Assembly: GCF_022347205.1 (NCBI RefSeq) | Contig: NZ_JAKRNE010000004.1 | Span: forward strand, 84,007 to 148,006 | DNA from: Corynebacterium sp. ACRPO | GTDB lineage: Bacteria; Actinomycetota; Actinomycetes; Mycobacteriales; Mycobacteriaceae | Direction: 5' to 3' | Length of the DNA: 64,000 nt | Shown: positions 45,250 through 58,438 of the stretch, one piece after another | Layout: the number at the start of each line of letters is the position of its first letter | Position numbering within the stretch: position 1 is the stretch's first letter | Position numbers and translations under genes: made by a program | Notes under the pieces: model-generated | What the model was told of the DNA's origin: nothing | The model's database searches: none | Seen by the model: only the letters and a program-made list of their open reading frames with translations

Positions 45250-46059
45250 ATGCGCATCGCCACGTGGAATATTAACTCCGTTCGTACCCGCACACAGCGG
45301 GCACTGGACCTTATCTCCAAGCACGACATCGATGTTTTGTGCCTGCAGGAAACTAAGGTGAAAGACGATAAGTTTCCACGCGAGGCCTTCGAGGACGCGG
45401 GCCTACATGTCACCTGCCACGGGCTCAATCAGTGGAACGGCGTGGCCATTGTGTCCAAGGAAGAGCCCGAGGAGGTCTTGGTCGGCTTTCCGGGCCAGCC
45501 GGGCTTTGCCAAGGATCCGGAAAAGCCGCAGGACCGTGAGGCCCGAGCACTCGGGGCTCACGTCCGTGGCGTAGAAATCTGGTCTCTCTACGTGCCCAAC
45601 GGCCGCGAGATCACGGATCGCCATTATGACTACAAACTGGACTTTCTCTATCACTTGGCGCGCTATGCGGAAAATCATGCGCAGTCCAAACTGCTTATGA
45701 CCGGTGATTTCAATATTGCCCCGCGCGATGAAGACGTGTGGGATATTGAGGCATTCCGCGGCAAGACGCATGTCACCGAGCCAGAGCGCGCCGCATTCCA
45801 GATGCTGGAAGAAGCAGGCCTCGAGGAGGTTACCCGCCGGTTCACGGAGGACCAGCGCTATACCTACTTCGATTACAAAGGCATGCGCTTCCAAAAGAAC
45901 GAGGGCATGCGCATCGACTTCCAGTTGGCTTCAGCCCCGCTTGCCCAGCACGTGACCGGCGCACAGGTAGACATGGTCGAGCGCGCCGGCGATAAAACCT
46001 CCGATCACTGTCCGCTTCTCGCAGATTACGATCTGCCCGATTTCGATTCCGTTCGTTAA
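45250..46059 (+). CDS. xthA: Exodeoxyribonuclease III (AP endonuclease)
   Basis: 269 residues from ATG 45250 (MRIATWNINSVRTRTQRALDLI); an in-frame upstream ATG at 45202 lies in the repeat. EEP-superfamily residues: WNINS, LCLQETKVKDD (metal Glu), YVPNGREITDRHYDYKLDFL, MTGDFNIAPRDEDVWD and a final DKTSDHCPLLADY (catalytic Asp-His). It cuts abasic DNA sites and 3' blocks in base-excision repair. Followed directly by cls (TAA-ATG). Confidence 0.95.
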   Translation: MRIATWNINSVRTRTQRALDLISKHDIDVLCLQETKVKDDKFPREAFEDAGLHVTCHGLNQWNGVAIVSKEEPEEVLVGFPGQPGFAKDPEKPQDREARALGAHVRGVEIWSLYVPNGREITDRHYDYKLDFLYHLARYAENHAQSKLLMTGDFNIAPRDEDVWDIEAFRGKTHVTEPERAAFQMLEEAGLEEVTRRFTEDQRYTYFDYKGMRFQKNEGMRIDFQLASAPLAQHVTGAQVDMVERAGDKTSDHCPLLADYDLPDFDSVR

Positions 46060-47523
46060 ATGTCCTGGTCGCTTGATCTCAGTTTCTGGCAGCTCGTATT
46101 CCTGATCCTTGATTACGGCATCAAGATTATTGCCGTTGGTTTCGTGCCTGAGGGCCGTCGGCCTTCCAGTTCCACCGCGTGGCTGCTGGCTATTCTGGTG
46201 CTGCCGTTTATCGGCCTGCCGCTGTTTTTGCTCATGGGCTCGCCGTATATCAACCGGCGTCGCCACCGCATCCAGCAAGAAGCCAATGAGAAGATTGAAA
46301 ACGTCACAGCCCGCACCCCGGATCATCCGCAGGGCCTTCTTTCGGCGGAAGTAGAGTCGGTTATTCGGCTCAACCGCGAGCTGACTGGGTTCCCAGCATT
46401 GGTGGGGCACAATCTTGGCCTGCACGCGGATTATGACGAGTCCATTCGCGCCATTGCCGCCGCTATTGACCGCGCCGAGAAGTACGTATCCATCGAGATC
46501 TACATCCAGTCCTGGGATGAGACCACAGACGTCTTCTTTGAGTCGCTGCGCAGGGCTACCGCCCGCGGCGTGAAGGTGCGCTTGCTCTTGGATCAGATCG
46601 GCAGCTTCAAATACAAGGGGTATTTCAAGCTGGGCAAGCAGCTAACGGAGATAGGCGTCGACTGGCACCTCATGTTGCCCATCCAGCTGCACAAGGGCCG
46701 CTTCCGCCGCCCGGACCTGCGTAATCACCGCAAGCTGGTGATCATTGATGGCAAGGTGGGCTTTATCGGATCGCTGAATATGATTAAGCGCCAGTACAAG
46801 ACCAAGGACCGCTACTGGATTGACTACATGGTGGAGCTTTCCGGTCCGATTGTGACCTCCATGTCCGCGGTCTTCGCCGTGGATTGGTACCTGGAGGCGG
46901 ACGAGAACCTGCCGCTGGATGAGCTGCCATATGACGACGCCCAGACGGCCGACGCCAACCACCTCCAGATAATCCCTTCCGGCCCTGGTTACACCACTGA
47001 GCCAAACCTGCGCATGTTCAACTCCTTGGTACACCACGCCAAAGACCGGCTAGTGCTGTGCTCGCCCTACTTCGTCCCGGATGAATCCCTGCTGGAGGCC
47101 GTAACCACCGCTTGCTATCGCGGCGTGGACGTGGAACTTTATGTATCGGCAAAGGCGGACCAGTTTATGGTCAACCACGCCCAATCCTCCTACTACCAAG
47201 CGCTGCTGGAGGCGGGCGTGCGCATCTACCAATTCCCCTACCCCTTTGTACTGCACTCCAAGTTCATCATCACCGACCCAGATGATCCGGGCCGCGATCC
47301 GTTGTGCATGTTCGGCTCCTCCAATATGGATCCTCGCTCGTTCGGCCTAAATTATGAATCCACCATGCTGGTGGCCAAGGGCGACCTTATTGACCAGTTC
47401 AACCAGCTCGTATCCAACTACCGGGCCGTATGCCATCAGCTCACTCTGGAAGAGTGGAATGAGCGCGGCTTCATCCGCCGCTACGTGGATAATGTCATGC
47501 GCCTAACTTCCGCGCTGCAGTAG
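46060..47523 (+). CDS. cls: Cardiolipin synthase
   Basis: 487 residues. Two N-terminal transmembrane segments (FWQLVFLILDYGIKIIAVGF, TAWLLAILVLPFIGLPLFLLMG) precede two phospholipase-D HKD motifs: NHRKLVIIDGKVGFIGSLN and LHSKFIITDPDDPGRDP...GSSNMDPRSF. Bacterial-type ClsA joins two phosphatidylglycerols to cardiolipin at the membrane. Length matches. Starts immediately after the xthA stop. Confidence 0.93.
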   Translation: MSWSLDLSFWQLVFLILDYGIKIIAVGFVPEGRRPSSSTAWLLAILVLPFIGLPLFLLMGSPYINRRRHRIQQEANEKIENVTARTPDHPQGLLSAEVESVIRLNRELTGFPALVGHNLGLHADYDESIRAIAAAIDRAEKYVSIEIYIQSWDETTDVFFESLRRATARGVKVRLLLDQIGSFKYKGYFKLGKQLTEIGVDWHLMLPIQLHKGRFRRPDLRNHRKLVIIDGKVGFIGSLNMIKRQYKTKDRYWIDYMVELSGPIVTSMSAVFAVDWYLEADENLPLDELPYDDAQTADANHLQIIPSGPGYTTEPNLRMFNSLVHHAKDRLVLCSPYFVPDESLLEAVTTACYRGVDVELYVSAKADQFMVNHAQSSYYQALLEAGVRIYQFPYPFVLHSKFIITDPDDPGRDPLCMFGSSNMDPRSFGLNYESTMLVAKGDLIDQFNQLVSNYRAVCHQLTLEEWNERGFIRRYVDNVMRLTSALQ

Positions 47524-47573
47524 AGACAACACGCCCCATCACTGCTTCAGTGGAGACAGTCTAGAAACAAGTA

Positions 47574-47615
47574 ACCGCCCCGGTGGGCAGCCAATGAGCT
47601 GCCGTCCGAGGCGGT
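47574..47615. terminator. Convergent hairpin between cls and ABC permease
   Basis: ACCGCC/GGCGGT outer stem with an inner GGCAGC/GCTGCC stem. Lies between two converging genes; the T-run is weak. Confidence 0.5.
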
Positions 47616-47633
47616 GCTGTGCGTTACAGGCGC

Positions 47634-48413
47634 TTAGGCGTCGCGCTTTTGCAGCACGATGACACCGAGGACCCACAGGATAAGGGCCCAGGCAATAAAT
47701 ACCAGGCAGAATCCCCAGTTTTCCTTCCACGGAGCATCAACCGGTTCCATTTCCAGCAACCACGACTGGAAAGACTTAAACGGCATGAAGTTAACCAGCT
47801 TGCTGCCGACCTTGGGGATGGTGGCCACGAGATTATCCACGCCGAGGAAGAGGATGAGGCCGATCGCCACGGCACCTGCCGTCGAGCGCAGCAGCAGTCC
47901 CAGGCCTTGCGAGAAGAGGACGAGCAGCGCGGCAGCCAGCGGGTACTTCCACAGCTGCTTTTGACCTATCTCGTCATCCCAAGGGTGGAATTGCGCGGCT
48001 ACCTCATCGTGGGCAAAAAGCTCGGTAAGCAGGTAAGCGCCCGCCACGGCGATAAAGGTCAGCGCGGCCGCGATAACCGCGTACATGAGCAGCTTGACCA
48101 AGGCCACCGACCAACGGCGCGGAGTAGCCATAAACGTGATGGTCTGCGTGCCATAGCGGTACTCGGTGGTGACGATCATGATGGCTTGGATCATGAGCAC
48201 GGGCAGGCCGAGGAACAATAGGAAGGACACCGCGCCGTCTGAGGTGATAATCCCCATACCCATCGCTGCCTCTTCAGGGGTTTCTGCCGGCTTAGTCAAA
48301 CGAGCGTTGAGGATGGCCCAACCCCAGGCAAAGAAGAGGAAGATGAAGGTGGTCCACCAGAAGGAGCGGGTGGTGTGCAGCTTGGTCCATTCGGACTTCA
48401 AGGTATTCAGCAT
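47634..48413 (-). CDS. ABC-2-type transporter permease
   Basis: 259 residues with six transmembrane segments. MLNTLKSEWTKLHTTRSFWWTTF is the usual N-terminus of this family, then EYRYGTQTITFMATPRRWSVALVKLL before TM3, an ABC-2 signature. Partner of the ATPase encoded six bases upstream. Such pairs export small molecules or peptides, sometimes antibiotics; substrate unknown. Confidence 0.88.
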   Translation of the reverse strand: MLNTLKSEWTKLHTTRSFWWTTFIFLFFAWGWAILNARLTKPAETPEEAAMGMGIITSDGAVSFLLFLGLPVLMIQAIMIVTTEYRYGTQTITFMATPRRWSVALVKLLMYAVIAAALTFIAVAGAYLLTELFAHDEVAAQFHPWDDEIGQKQLWKYPLAAALLVLFSQGLGLLLRSTAGAVAIGLILFLGVDNLVATIPKVGSKLVNFMPFKSFQSWLLEMEPVDAPWKENWGFCLVFIAWALILWVLGVIVLQKRDA

Positions 48414-48419
48414 GGCGAA

Positions 48420-49406
48420 TTAAACCTCCTGCTGGGTGGGTCGAGCGAACGGAGTGACGGCGCCAGCGCCAGCCGCTGGCGCGGGGGCGCCGGTGGAGCC
48501 GTGGTACTGGACGGCGTCGCCAGTAAGCTCCATAAAGGCATCCTCCAAGGAGGCGCGCTTGAGGCTGAGCTCATTAAGCGGCACCCCGGTGGAGTAGGCC
48601 AGCTGGCCCACGAAGTCCGTGGTCTGGTTGGAAATCACCAGGCGGGGGCGGCCTTCCTCGTCGGTGGACTCGGTAAAGGCGATTCCCTCTGCGCGCAGTG
48701 CGGAGCTAAAGGCATCGAGATGGTCGGAGCGCACCAGCACGGAGGACTGCGAGTGGTCCTTCACAAAGTCATAGGTGGGCTGGTCCGCCACTAGGCGGCC
48801 CTTACCAATGACCACGAGGTGATCGGCGGTCTGAGACATCTCCGAGAGCAGGTGGGAGGAAATCAAAATGGTGCGGCCTTCATCGGCTAGGGCGCGCACG
48901 AGCTGGCGGACCCAGCGAATTCCCTCCGGGTCAAGGCCGTTGACCGGCTCATCCAGGATGAGGATGCCCGGGTCACCGAGCAGCGCGCCGGCTAGGCCCA
49001 GGCGCTGGCCCATGCCGAGGGAGAAGCCGCCGACCTTCTTACCGGCGACGTCGGAAAGCCCTACCAGCCCCAAGACCTCGTCAACGCGGGAAGTAGAAAT
49101 GCCGTTGGACTGCGCAATCCATTTCAGGTGGTTGGCGGCGCTGCGGTTGCGGTGCACCGCTTTGGCATCGAGCAAGGCGCCTACCTCACGCAGGGGATCC
49201 TTCAGCTCGTGGTAGTGCTTGCCGTTGATGCGCGCCCTGCCGGCCGTGGGCGTATCCAAGCCCAAGATCATGCGCATGGTGGTGGATTTGCCCGCGCCAT
49301 TGGGGCCCAGGAACCCGGTGACCATACCGGGTTTTACCTGAAAGGTGAGATCATCAACGGCGCGGACAGACTTATATTGTTTAGTCAGTCCTTCTACTTC
49401 GATCAT
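48420..49406 (-). CDS. ABC transporter ATP-binding protein
   Basis: 328 residues from ATG 49406 (MIEVEGLTKQYKSVRAVDDLTF); the in-frame GTG/ATG at 49433 is less likely. Walker A GPNGAGKST, signature GGFSLGMGQRLGLAGALLG, Walker B ILILDEPVNGLDPEG, and H-loop TILISSHLLSEM are all present. The C-terminal 100 residues are a typical DUF4162-like accessory region. A perfect 7-base palindrome covers its start codon. Confidence 0.92.
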   Translation of the reverse strand: MIEVEGLTKQYKSVRAVDDLTFQVKPGMVTGFLGPNGAGKSTTMRMILGLDTPTAGRARINGKHYHELKDPLREVGALLDAKAVHRNRSAANHLKWIAQSNGISTSRVDEVLGLVGLSDVAGKKVGGFSLGMGQRLGLAGALLGDPGILILDEPVNGLDPEGIRWVRQLVRALADEGRTILISSHLLSEMSQTADHLVVIGKGRLVADQPTYDFVKDHSQSSVLVRSDHLDAFSSALRAEGIAFTESTDEEGRPRLVISNQTTDFVGQLAYSTGVPLNELSLKRASLEDAFMELTGDAVQYHGSTGAPAPAAGAGAVTPFARPTQQEV

Positions 49407-49422
49407 GGCACTAGCGTGCCAT
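49405..49422. promoter_or_regulatory. Palindrome over the ABC ATPase start codon
   Basis: ATGGCAC-TAGC-GTGCCAT, perfect arms, overlapping the start codon (49404-49406) and filling most of the gap to the NUDIX gene. A candidate repressor site or translation-blocking hairpin. Confidence 0.4.
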
Positions 49423-49435
49423 AAATCCGGCAACT

Positions 49436-49930
49436 TTACCTGTTCAATGTCTCCACACTCTCCCGCAGGGTGGGAAAGGCGTGACGGAAGGCGGCCAAAA
49501 GGGGGAGGCTTTCTACCTCCTCAAAAGGCACCCAGCGCAGCTCATAGGACTCTTCATTAGCTGTAGTAGGAAGCGGTGCGCCGGTGCGCGTGCGTGCTAG
49601 GACGGTGGTGTAGGTCCACTCCCCCGGCAGATCCCCCGCCGCGGGATAGGGCCCGGCCGTTACTCGCGCGTCGAGCACCTCTACGTCCTGGGGTGCAATC
49701 GCGCATTCTTCATGGGTTTCACGCAGAGCGGCCTGGGTGGGCGTCTCCGTAAAATCGCGGGCACCACCCGGAATCCCCCAGGTATCGCCGTGATTGGTCC
49801 ACGCGGCGCGGTGCTGGAGGAGCACCTTGCGCCCGGCGACGAGGAACAGGCCGGCGGCACCAAATTTTCCCCAGACGCGAATGCCGCCGGGGCCTGCCGC
49901 CCAGCCGTCTCCACTGTGAGGGTTATGCAT
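49436..49930 (-). CDS. NUDIX hydrolase
   Basis: 164 residues from ATG 49930, supported by TAGGAT 7 bases upstream; the in-frame start at 49948 would lie inside that promoter. Nudix box GGARDFTETPTQAALRETHEECA fits GX5EX7REUXEEXGU, except that the final Gly-U is Ala-I. It hydrolyses a nucleoside-diphosphate-linked substrate, possibly an oxidised nucleotide. It lies 29 bases upstream of the ABC pair on the same strand. Confidence 0.88.
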   Translation of the reverse strand: MHNPHSGDGWAAGPGGIRVWGKFGAAGLFLVAGRKVLLQHRAAWTNHGDTWGIPGGARDFTETPTQAALRETHEECAIAPQDVEVLDARVTAGPYPAAGDLPGEWTYTTVLARTRTGAPLPTTANEESYELRWVPFEEVESLPLLAAFRHAFPTLRESVETLNR

Positions 49931-49937
49931 GCTGCCT

Positions 49938-49943
49938 ATCCTA
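49938..49943 (-). promoter_or_regulatory. -10-like hexamer for NUDIX gene
   Basis: TAGGAT on the minus strand, 7 bases before ATG 49930. Confidence 0.4.
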
Positions 49944-49988
49944 GCCACACACGCGGGTATATGGTGGCGCCCAGCACACTGCGGACGC

Positions 49989-49994
49989 TATTCT
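49989..49994 (+). promoter_or_regulatory. -10-like hexamer for the glnX-glnH-pknG operon
   Basis: TATTCT 6 bases before the glnX ATG at 50001, with no Shine-Dalgarno. Leaderless start proposed. Confidence 0.45.
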
Positions 49995-50000
49995 AAGTGA

Positions 50001-51445
50001 ATGACCGAGCAGGCAGTCCGGGCAGAAAGCGTGCACGATGAGCACGCTCACCCGAGCGATCACTGGCTCGATGAGGTTACCGCGCCCACCGGCCCGGCCT
50101 TCAGCGGGCTCAGTAGCCGCGCCATGGAATGGTTCGCGGGCCCGGCGCGCCTGCTGCGCCGCTTCTACTACTTCGCCTCCACCACCCCAGGCAAGCTTTT
50201 TACGGTCACGCTCATTCTCACCGTGGCCCTAGGCGCCGCGGGCTTATCGATGTCCCAGTCTTCCGCCGCCCGCCACTCCGACTTGGACGAGCTACTGAGC
50301 ACCACCGAGCCGATGTCGAACGCGGCGCACCACCTTTATAGTTCGCTCTCGGTGGCCGATACCGTGGCCACCACCGGCTTCGTGCAGGCGGGCGTGGAAT
50401 CGGAGCGCAACCGCGATAGCTATAACGAGGCCATTGATGCGGCTTCCGTGGCAGCCACCGAATCCGTGCTGGGTACCACCAAAGAAGATGGCCGCGTGCG
50501 CGAGTTGGTGACCTTTATCCAACGCGAGCTGCCCGTCTATACCGCAATGGTGGAAAAGGCCCGCGCCAATCACCGGGCGGGCAATGCGGTGGCCAATTCC
50601 TATATGTCCAATGCCTCGGCGCTGATGCGCGAGCGTATCCTGCCGGCTGCCTCCGAACTGTTCCAGCTGACCACCGCCAAGGTGAATCAGCAGCAGCAAA
50701 AGCTCACTTCCCCGCAATGGGTGCCGCTCTCCGGCCTCTTGGCGGCGCTCTTCTTCCTAGCCGTGGCCCAATGGTGGCTGTGGCGCCAGACCCGCCGGCG
50801 TTTTAACCGCGGCTTTTTAACGGCCAGCGTCCTACTTTTCTTGGCCATCTCCTGGGTGGCGCTATCAAACCTCGCCACCTGGTCCACTGGCCACCAGGGC
50901 TTTGAGACGGCCTCGCGCCCGTGGGATTCGCTCACGGCCTCGCGAATTGAAGCGCAGCAGGCGCGCACCTCCGAGACCCTGGCGCTGGTGCTGCGCTCCT
51001 CCGAGAAGGATACGATGGTGCGTTTTTCCAGCTCCATCAACTCCATCGAAGCGGCCCTGGAGGATTATGAGGAAGCGCTCAATGATGAGGACGTGGAAGT
51101 CACCGACCCAGAACTCATCCATAGTGCCCGGGCGGCCGCCGAGCAGTGGCGTGGCACTCACGACAAGCTCATGGGTGCGCTTAAGGAGGGCGACTATGAC
51201 GAGGCCATCTACCAGGCCACGGCCACCGAGCCCAAGGACGGCGAGATGACCGCGGCGCGTTCCTATGATGAGCTCGACGCGGAGCTTTCGGATCTCATCG
51301 GCCAGGCGCGCATCGCCATGCGCAGCTACTTGGAGCGCGGCCTGACCGCCATGACTGCGGTGTCCTCGGCCGTGTTCCTGCTGACCTTGTGCGCCATTAT
51401 TGCCGTGTGGCTGGGCATCCGTCCCCGACTACAGGAGTACCTCTA

Positions 51446-51446
<1 letters not shown>
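50001..51446 (+). CDS. glnX: GlnX, membrane component of the PknG signalling operon
   Basis: 481 residues. Four transmembrane segments (about 71-90, 236-256, 266-287, 452-474) and two extracytoplasmic helical loops with many Ala/Glu/Ser. First gene of glnX-glnH-pknG, the order known in mycobacteria and C. glutamicum, where GlnX links the extracytoplasmic amino-acid sensor GlnH to the kinase PknG inside. The sequence shows a sensor-like layout (paired four-helix-bundle loops) but no enzymatic motif. Stop TAA overlaps the glnH ATG. Confidence 0.88.
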
Positions 51447-55011
<3,565 letters not shown>

Positions 55012-55040
55012 TCGCTACACAGGCTCGTACAGCCGCCCCA

Positions 55041-55487
55041 CTAATAGAGCTCCAGGTCCTCCGATAAGGCTGTCAATTCAGCTACGGCACGGCGCTGACG
55101 GGCATCTCTTTCATTCTTGTATTTCTGCAGATCCGCAAGACTCACACGCCGATGGGAACCTACTTTGTAGCCGGGAAGGCTCCCTTCATCAATGAGCTTT
55201 ACAACGTGTGGCCGCGAAACATTTAGAAAGTCTGCTGCCTGTTGCGTGGTGAACTCGGATTCTTCTGGCACTACGCGGACCGATTTCCCTGCCGCTTCGA
55301 TGGCGAGAACTTTCTGCAGGGTTTCAGCGATCTCTCGCGGAATTGCGATTATTTGCTCGGTTCCTTGCACGAATATATCCACTGGTGCCGGTGAATCTTT
55401 TGCCTCCAACACAGAATTGAGCCTTAATAAAGCCTCTTCCGCTTGGCTGGTATCCCGAGTTGCCCCGCCATTTTGCAAGTCCTTCAT
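55041..55487 (-). CDS. Orphan antitoxin-like protein with excisionase-type HTH
   Basis: 148 residues. EFTTQQAADFLNVSRPHVVKLIDEGSLPGYKVGSHRRVSLADLQKYK is a MerR/excisionase-type helix-turn-helix. The rest is an N-terminal dimerisation-like region and a Glu/Leu-rich end. Proteins of this shape are usually the antitoxin of a PIN-domain toxin encoded just downstream. Here the downstream space is only 30 bases before the convergent pknG end, so the toxin is absent. It may be a remnant or act as a stand-alone regulator. Confidence 0.7.
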   Translation of the reverse strand: MKDLQNGGATRDTSQAEEALLRLNSVLEAKDSPAPVDIFVQGTEQIIAIPREIAETLQKVLAIEAAGKSVRVVPEESEFTTQQAADFLNVSRPHVVKLIDEGSLPGYKVGSHRRVSLADLQKYKNERDARQRRAVAELTALSEDLELY

Positions 55488-55550
55488 ACCCCCACCTTAC
55501 AAAACAAACGCAATAAACGAAACGGTTGCTGTACTAGGTTCAGAGATAAA

Positions 55551-55591
55551 AACGAGACGCGCGGTCCCTTATGGATCGCACGCCTCTCGTT
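55551..55591 (-). terminator. ackA terminator
   Basis: An imperfect stem of about 18 bp (AACGAGAGGCG...CGCGTCTCGTT) followed by TTTTTATC on the minus strand, 34 bases past the ackA stop. Confidence 0.75.
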
Positions 55592-55624
55592 CACATTCCA
55601 GCTTCTAACTGGCCGTGAGAGTCT

Positions 55625-56848
55625 TTACTTGTAGAGGCCAGCCTCACGCGCCATTGCGGCGATTTCGGCGGACTTCTGAGCGATAGCCAGCTCCTCGTTG
55701 GTCGGAACGACAAAGACCTTGACCGGGGAATCCTCAGTGGAGATCATGCGTGGCTGGTCGGAACGGACCAGGTTGCGCTCCTTATCAAAGTGGATGCCGT
55801 ACATATCCAGGTTGTACAGGGAGTCCTGGCGAACCTCGGTATCGTTTTCGCCTACACCGGCAGTGAAGGTGATGGCGTCAACGCGGCCGAGGGAAATCAT
55901 ATAAGAACCGATGAAGCGGCGCAGCTGGTGGATGTAGATGTTATAGGCCAGCCAGGCGTCCTGGTCCTCGTTGTCGATGCGCTCGCGCAGCGTACGGAAG
56001 TCGTTAACGCCAGAGATGCCCTTGACACCGGACTGCTTGTTGAGCAGGTTGTCAATCTCATCCACGCTCATGCCCGCCTGGCGGACGAGGTGGAAAATGA
56101 TGCCCGGATCGATGTCACCGGAACGAGTACCCATAGCCAGACCGGCCAGCGGGGTCAGGCCCATCGAGGTATCGATGGCGCGACCATTGCGAATGGCTGC
56201 AGCAGAAGCACCGTTGCCCAGGTGAAGAGTGATCTGGTGGGTGTGCATCGGATCGCGGCCCAGGAGGGCCGGCACCTGCTGGGAGACGAACTCGTGAGAG
56301 GTGCCGTGGAAGCCGTAACGGCGGATATCGTACTTAGATGCCACCTCGTTGTTGATGGCATACAGCGCAGCTGCCGGCGGCAGGGTATTAAAGAAGGCGG
56401 TATCGAATACGGCAACGTGCGGGATATCCGGCAGCATCTTGCGAGCCACGCGGATGCCGTCCAGGTTGGCCGGGTTGTGCAGCGGAGCCAGCGGGATGAG
56501 GTCTTCAATCATGGACTCAATCTGGTCCACGATGAGCTGTGGCTCGGAGAAGAGGCGGCCGCCGTGAACAACACGGTGACCAACAGCGATAACATCCACG
56601 TCGGTCGGGCCAACGTTGTGCTCGCTCATGATGGCAAAAGCGCGCTCAAGGCCGAAGGAGTGAGTAGGGATTTCCAGCTCTTCCTTGTACTTCTCGCCAC
56701 CAGTCTTGACGGTGACGGCGCCGAGGGGCTCGCCAACCTGCTCGACCAGGCCAGAGACCAGCGGGATATCCGTGGCGCTGGACTCGGGATCGACCAGCTG
56801 GAATTTAACGGAGGAAGAACCTGAGTTAAGGACCAGAACGTATGACAT
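55625..56848 (-). CDS. ackA: Acetate kinase
   Basis: 407 residues. [18 protein letters not shown] (phosphate 1), [68 protein letters not shown] and FTAGVGEND are the ASKHA acetate kinase motifs. It interconverts acetyl-phosphate and acetate with ATP formation. Start codon directly follows the pta stop (TAA-ATG), so it is the second gene of pta-ackA. In C. glutamicum this operon is controlled by RamA, RamB and SugR. Confidence 0.97.
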   Translation of the reverse strand: MSYVLVLNSGSSSVKFQLVDPESSATDIPLVSGLVEQVGEPLGAVTVKTGGEKYKEELEIPTHSFGLERAFAIMSEHNVGPTDVDVIAVGHRVVHGGRLFSEPQLIVDQIESMIEDLIPLAPLHNPANLDGIRVARKMLPDIPHVAVFDTAFFNTLPPAAALYAINNEVASKYDIRRYGFHGTSHEFVSQQVPALLGRDPMHTHQITLHLGNGASAAAIRNGRAIDTSMGLTPLAGLAMGTRSGDIDPGIIFHLVRQAGMSVDEIDNLLNKQSGVKGISGVNDFRTLRERIDNEDQDAWLAYNIYIHQLRRFIGSYMISLGRVDAITFTAGVGENDTEVRQDSLYNLDMYGIHFDKERNLVRSDQPRMISTEDSPVKVFVVPTNEELAIAQKSAEIAAMAREAGLYK

Positions 56849-58210
56849 TTATTTCTCTCCAGCCTGAATAGCGGTGATTGCAACGGTGTTGATGATGTCC
56901 GGAACGGTCGCGCCACGCGACAAGTCATTAACCGGCTTGTTCAGGCCCTGCAAGATAGGGCCTACAGCGAGCGCGCCGCCGGTGCGCTGTGCCGTCTTGT
57001 AGCCAATATTGCCGGCCTCAAGATCCGGGAAGACGAAGACGTTTGCCTGACCGGCAACCTCAGAATTCGGCATCTTCTTAGCCGCAACGCCTGGATCGCA
57101 GGCGGCGTCGAACTGCAGCGGACCATCCACCTTGACGGAGGAATCCAGCTTCTTGGCGGCCTCCACGGCGGCCACTGCACGGTCAACGTCCGGGCCGGAG
57201 CCGGAGGTGCCGGAGGAGTAGGACAGCATGGCCACACGCGGGTCGATGCCGAACTGGGAGGCGGTCTGTGCGGAGACGATGGCAATCTCGCCCAGCTGCT
57301 CGGCGGTGGGGTTCGGGTTGACGGCGCAGTCGCCGAAGGCCCACAGTCGGCCGCGCATAACCATCAGGAAGATGGAAGAGACCACGGAGGCATTCGGCTT
57401 GGTCTTGATGATCTGGAAGGAAGGCTTAATGGTGTGCGCGGTGGTGTGAGCAGCGCCGGAGACCATGCCATCGGCCAAGCCCTTGTGCACCATCATGGTG
57501 GCGAAGTAGGAGATGTCCTGCATCGTCTCGCGAGCCTGCTCGAGGGTAACGCCCTTCTTCTTGCGCAGCTCAGCAAAATCAGCGGCGAATTCCTCTGCCA
57601 GTGGGGACTCGAGGTGATTGATGATATCGGCGCCAGCCAAGTCGAGCTTGAGCTCAGCGGCGCGGGCCTTGATATCGGCCTCGTTGCCCAGGATGGTCAG
57701 CTTGGCAACCTTATCGCGCAGCACCACGTGGGCAGCCTCGAGGATGCGGTCATCGTCGCCCTCTGGCAGGACGATGTGGGAACCGGCGGCGCGGGCCTGG
57801 TCGATGAGCTGCTTCTGGAAGAGGTCTGCGGACATGACCGGGGAGACGTCGCCAAGCGCGGCAAGTGCGCCCGGGACCGCTTCCAGGTCGGTGAAGATGC
57901 CGGCTACGGTGGCACCCAGAGATTCCGCATTGTGTTGCGCAAGCTCGCCGGTGCGCTGCGGTGCACCGGAAATGATGGCCAGCGGCAGGCCGAGGGCAGC
58001 AGCTACCTCAGCATCGAAGGCGATATCGCCGGTACCCTGCGCCACGATGTTCTCGGCGGCAGGCGCGTTAGCGAGGACGGCGCTGACGGTAGCATCGAAG
58101 TCTTCGAGGCGGATGAACTCCGCGCCCAGTTCTTGTGCCAGGGCCGGCACGTCGAGGCCATCGAAGCCCCGGCCAATAGCGCTAATAACTGCGGAATGGG
58201 ATGCAGACAT
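56849..58210 (-). CDS. pta: Phosphate acetyltransferase
   Basis: 453 residues with GAAAGG 9 bases before ATG 58210. The C-terminal catalytic part (from about 130) has FQKQLIDQARAAGSHIVLPEGDDDRILEAA, DGMVSGAAHTTAHTIKPSFQII, AMLSYSSGTSGSGPDVDRAVAA and GPILQGLNKPVNDLSRGA, typical of Pta. The N-terminal 125 residues are a shortened DRTGG-type domain. It makes acetyl-phosphate from acetyl-CoA. Upstream, between pta and the divergent fprA, are ACCCCC (58321) and TGGGGT (58355), both fitting the RamA half-site pattern. Confidence 0.95.
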   Translation of the reverse strand: MSASHSAVISAIGRGFDGLDVPALAQELGAEFIRLEDFDATVSAVLANAPAAENIVAQGTGDIAFDAEVAAALGLPLAIISGAPQRTGELAQHNAESLGATVAGIFTDLEAVPGALAALGDVSPVMSADLFQKQLIDQARAAGSHIVLPEGDDDRILEAAHVVLRDKVAKLTILGNEADIKARAAELKLDLAGADIINHLESPLAEEFAADFAELRKKKGVTLEQARETMQDISYFATMMVHKGLADGMVSGAAHTTAHTIKPSFQIIKTKPNASVVSSIFLMVMRGRLWAFGDCAVNPNPTAEQLGEIAIVSAQTASQFGIDPRVAMLSYSSGTSGSGPDVDRAVAAVEAAKKLDSSVKVDGPLQFDAACDPGVAAKKMPNSEVAGQANVFVFPDLEAGNIGYKTAQRTGGALAVGPILQGLNKPVNDLSRGATVPDIINTVAITAIQAGEK

Positions 58211-58398
58211 GCAAATTACCTTTCATTCACGGTCACTTGAACACAATTAACGCGCGTCATAACTTCATGTCATACGTCACAGTTATTAACACGCGGTGAC
58301 TATTCCACTGTACGCGATTTACCCCCTCCTATGCCCTATCGTGACCTCCCTAAACTGGGGTTAGTAATGCTGTGGTTTTTATCGCATAGTGACCGCGT

Positions 58399-58404
58399 AG
58401 AATA
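58399..58404 (+). promoter_or_regulatory. fprA -10 candidate
   Basis: TAGAAT at 58399-58404, with AAAGGA between it and ATG 58439. A conventional leadered start. TGGGGT (58355-58360) upstream fits a RamA half-site and could serve fprA or pta. Confidence 0.4.
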
Positions 58405-58438
58405 TGCAGCAAAACGAAAGAAAGGACACCCTAAGCAC

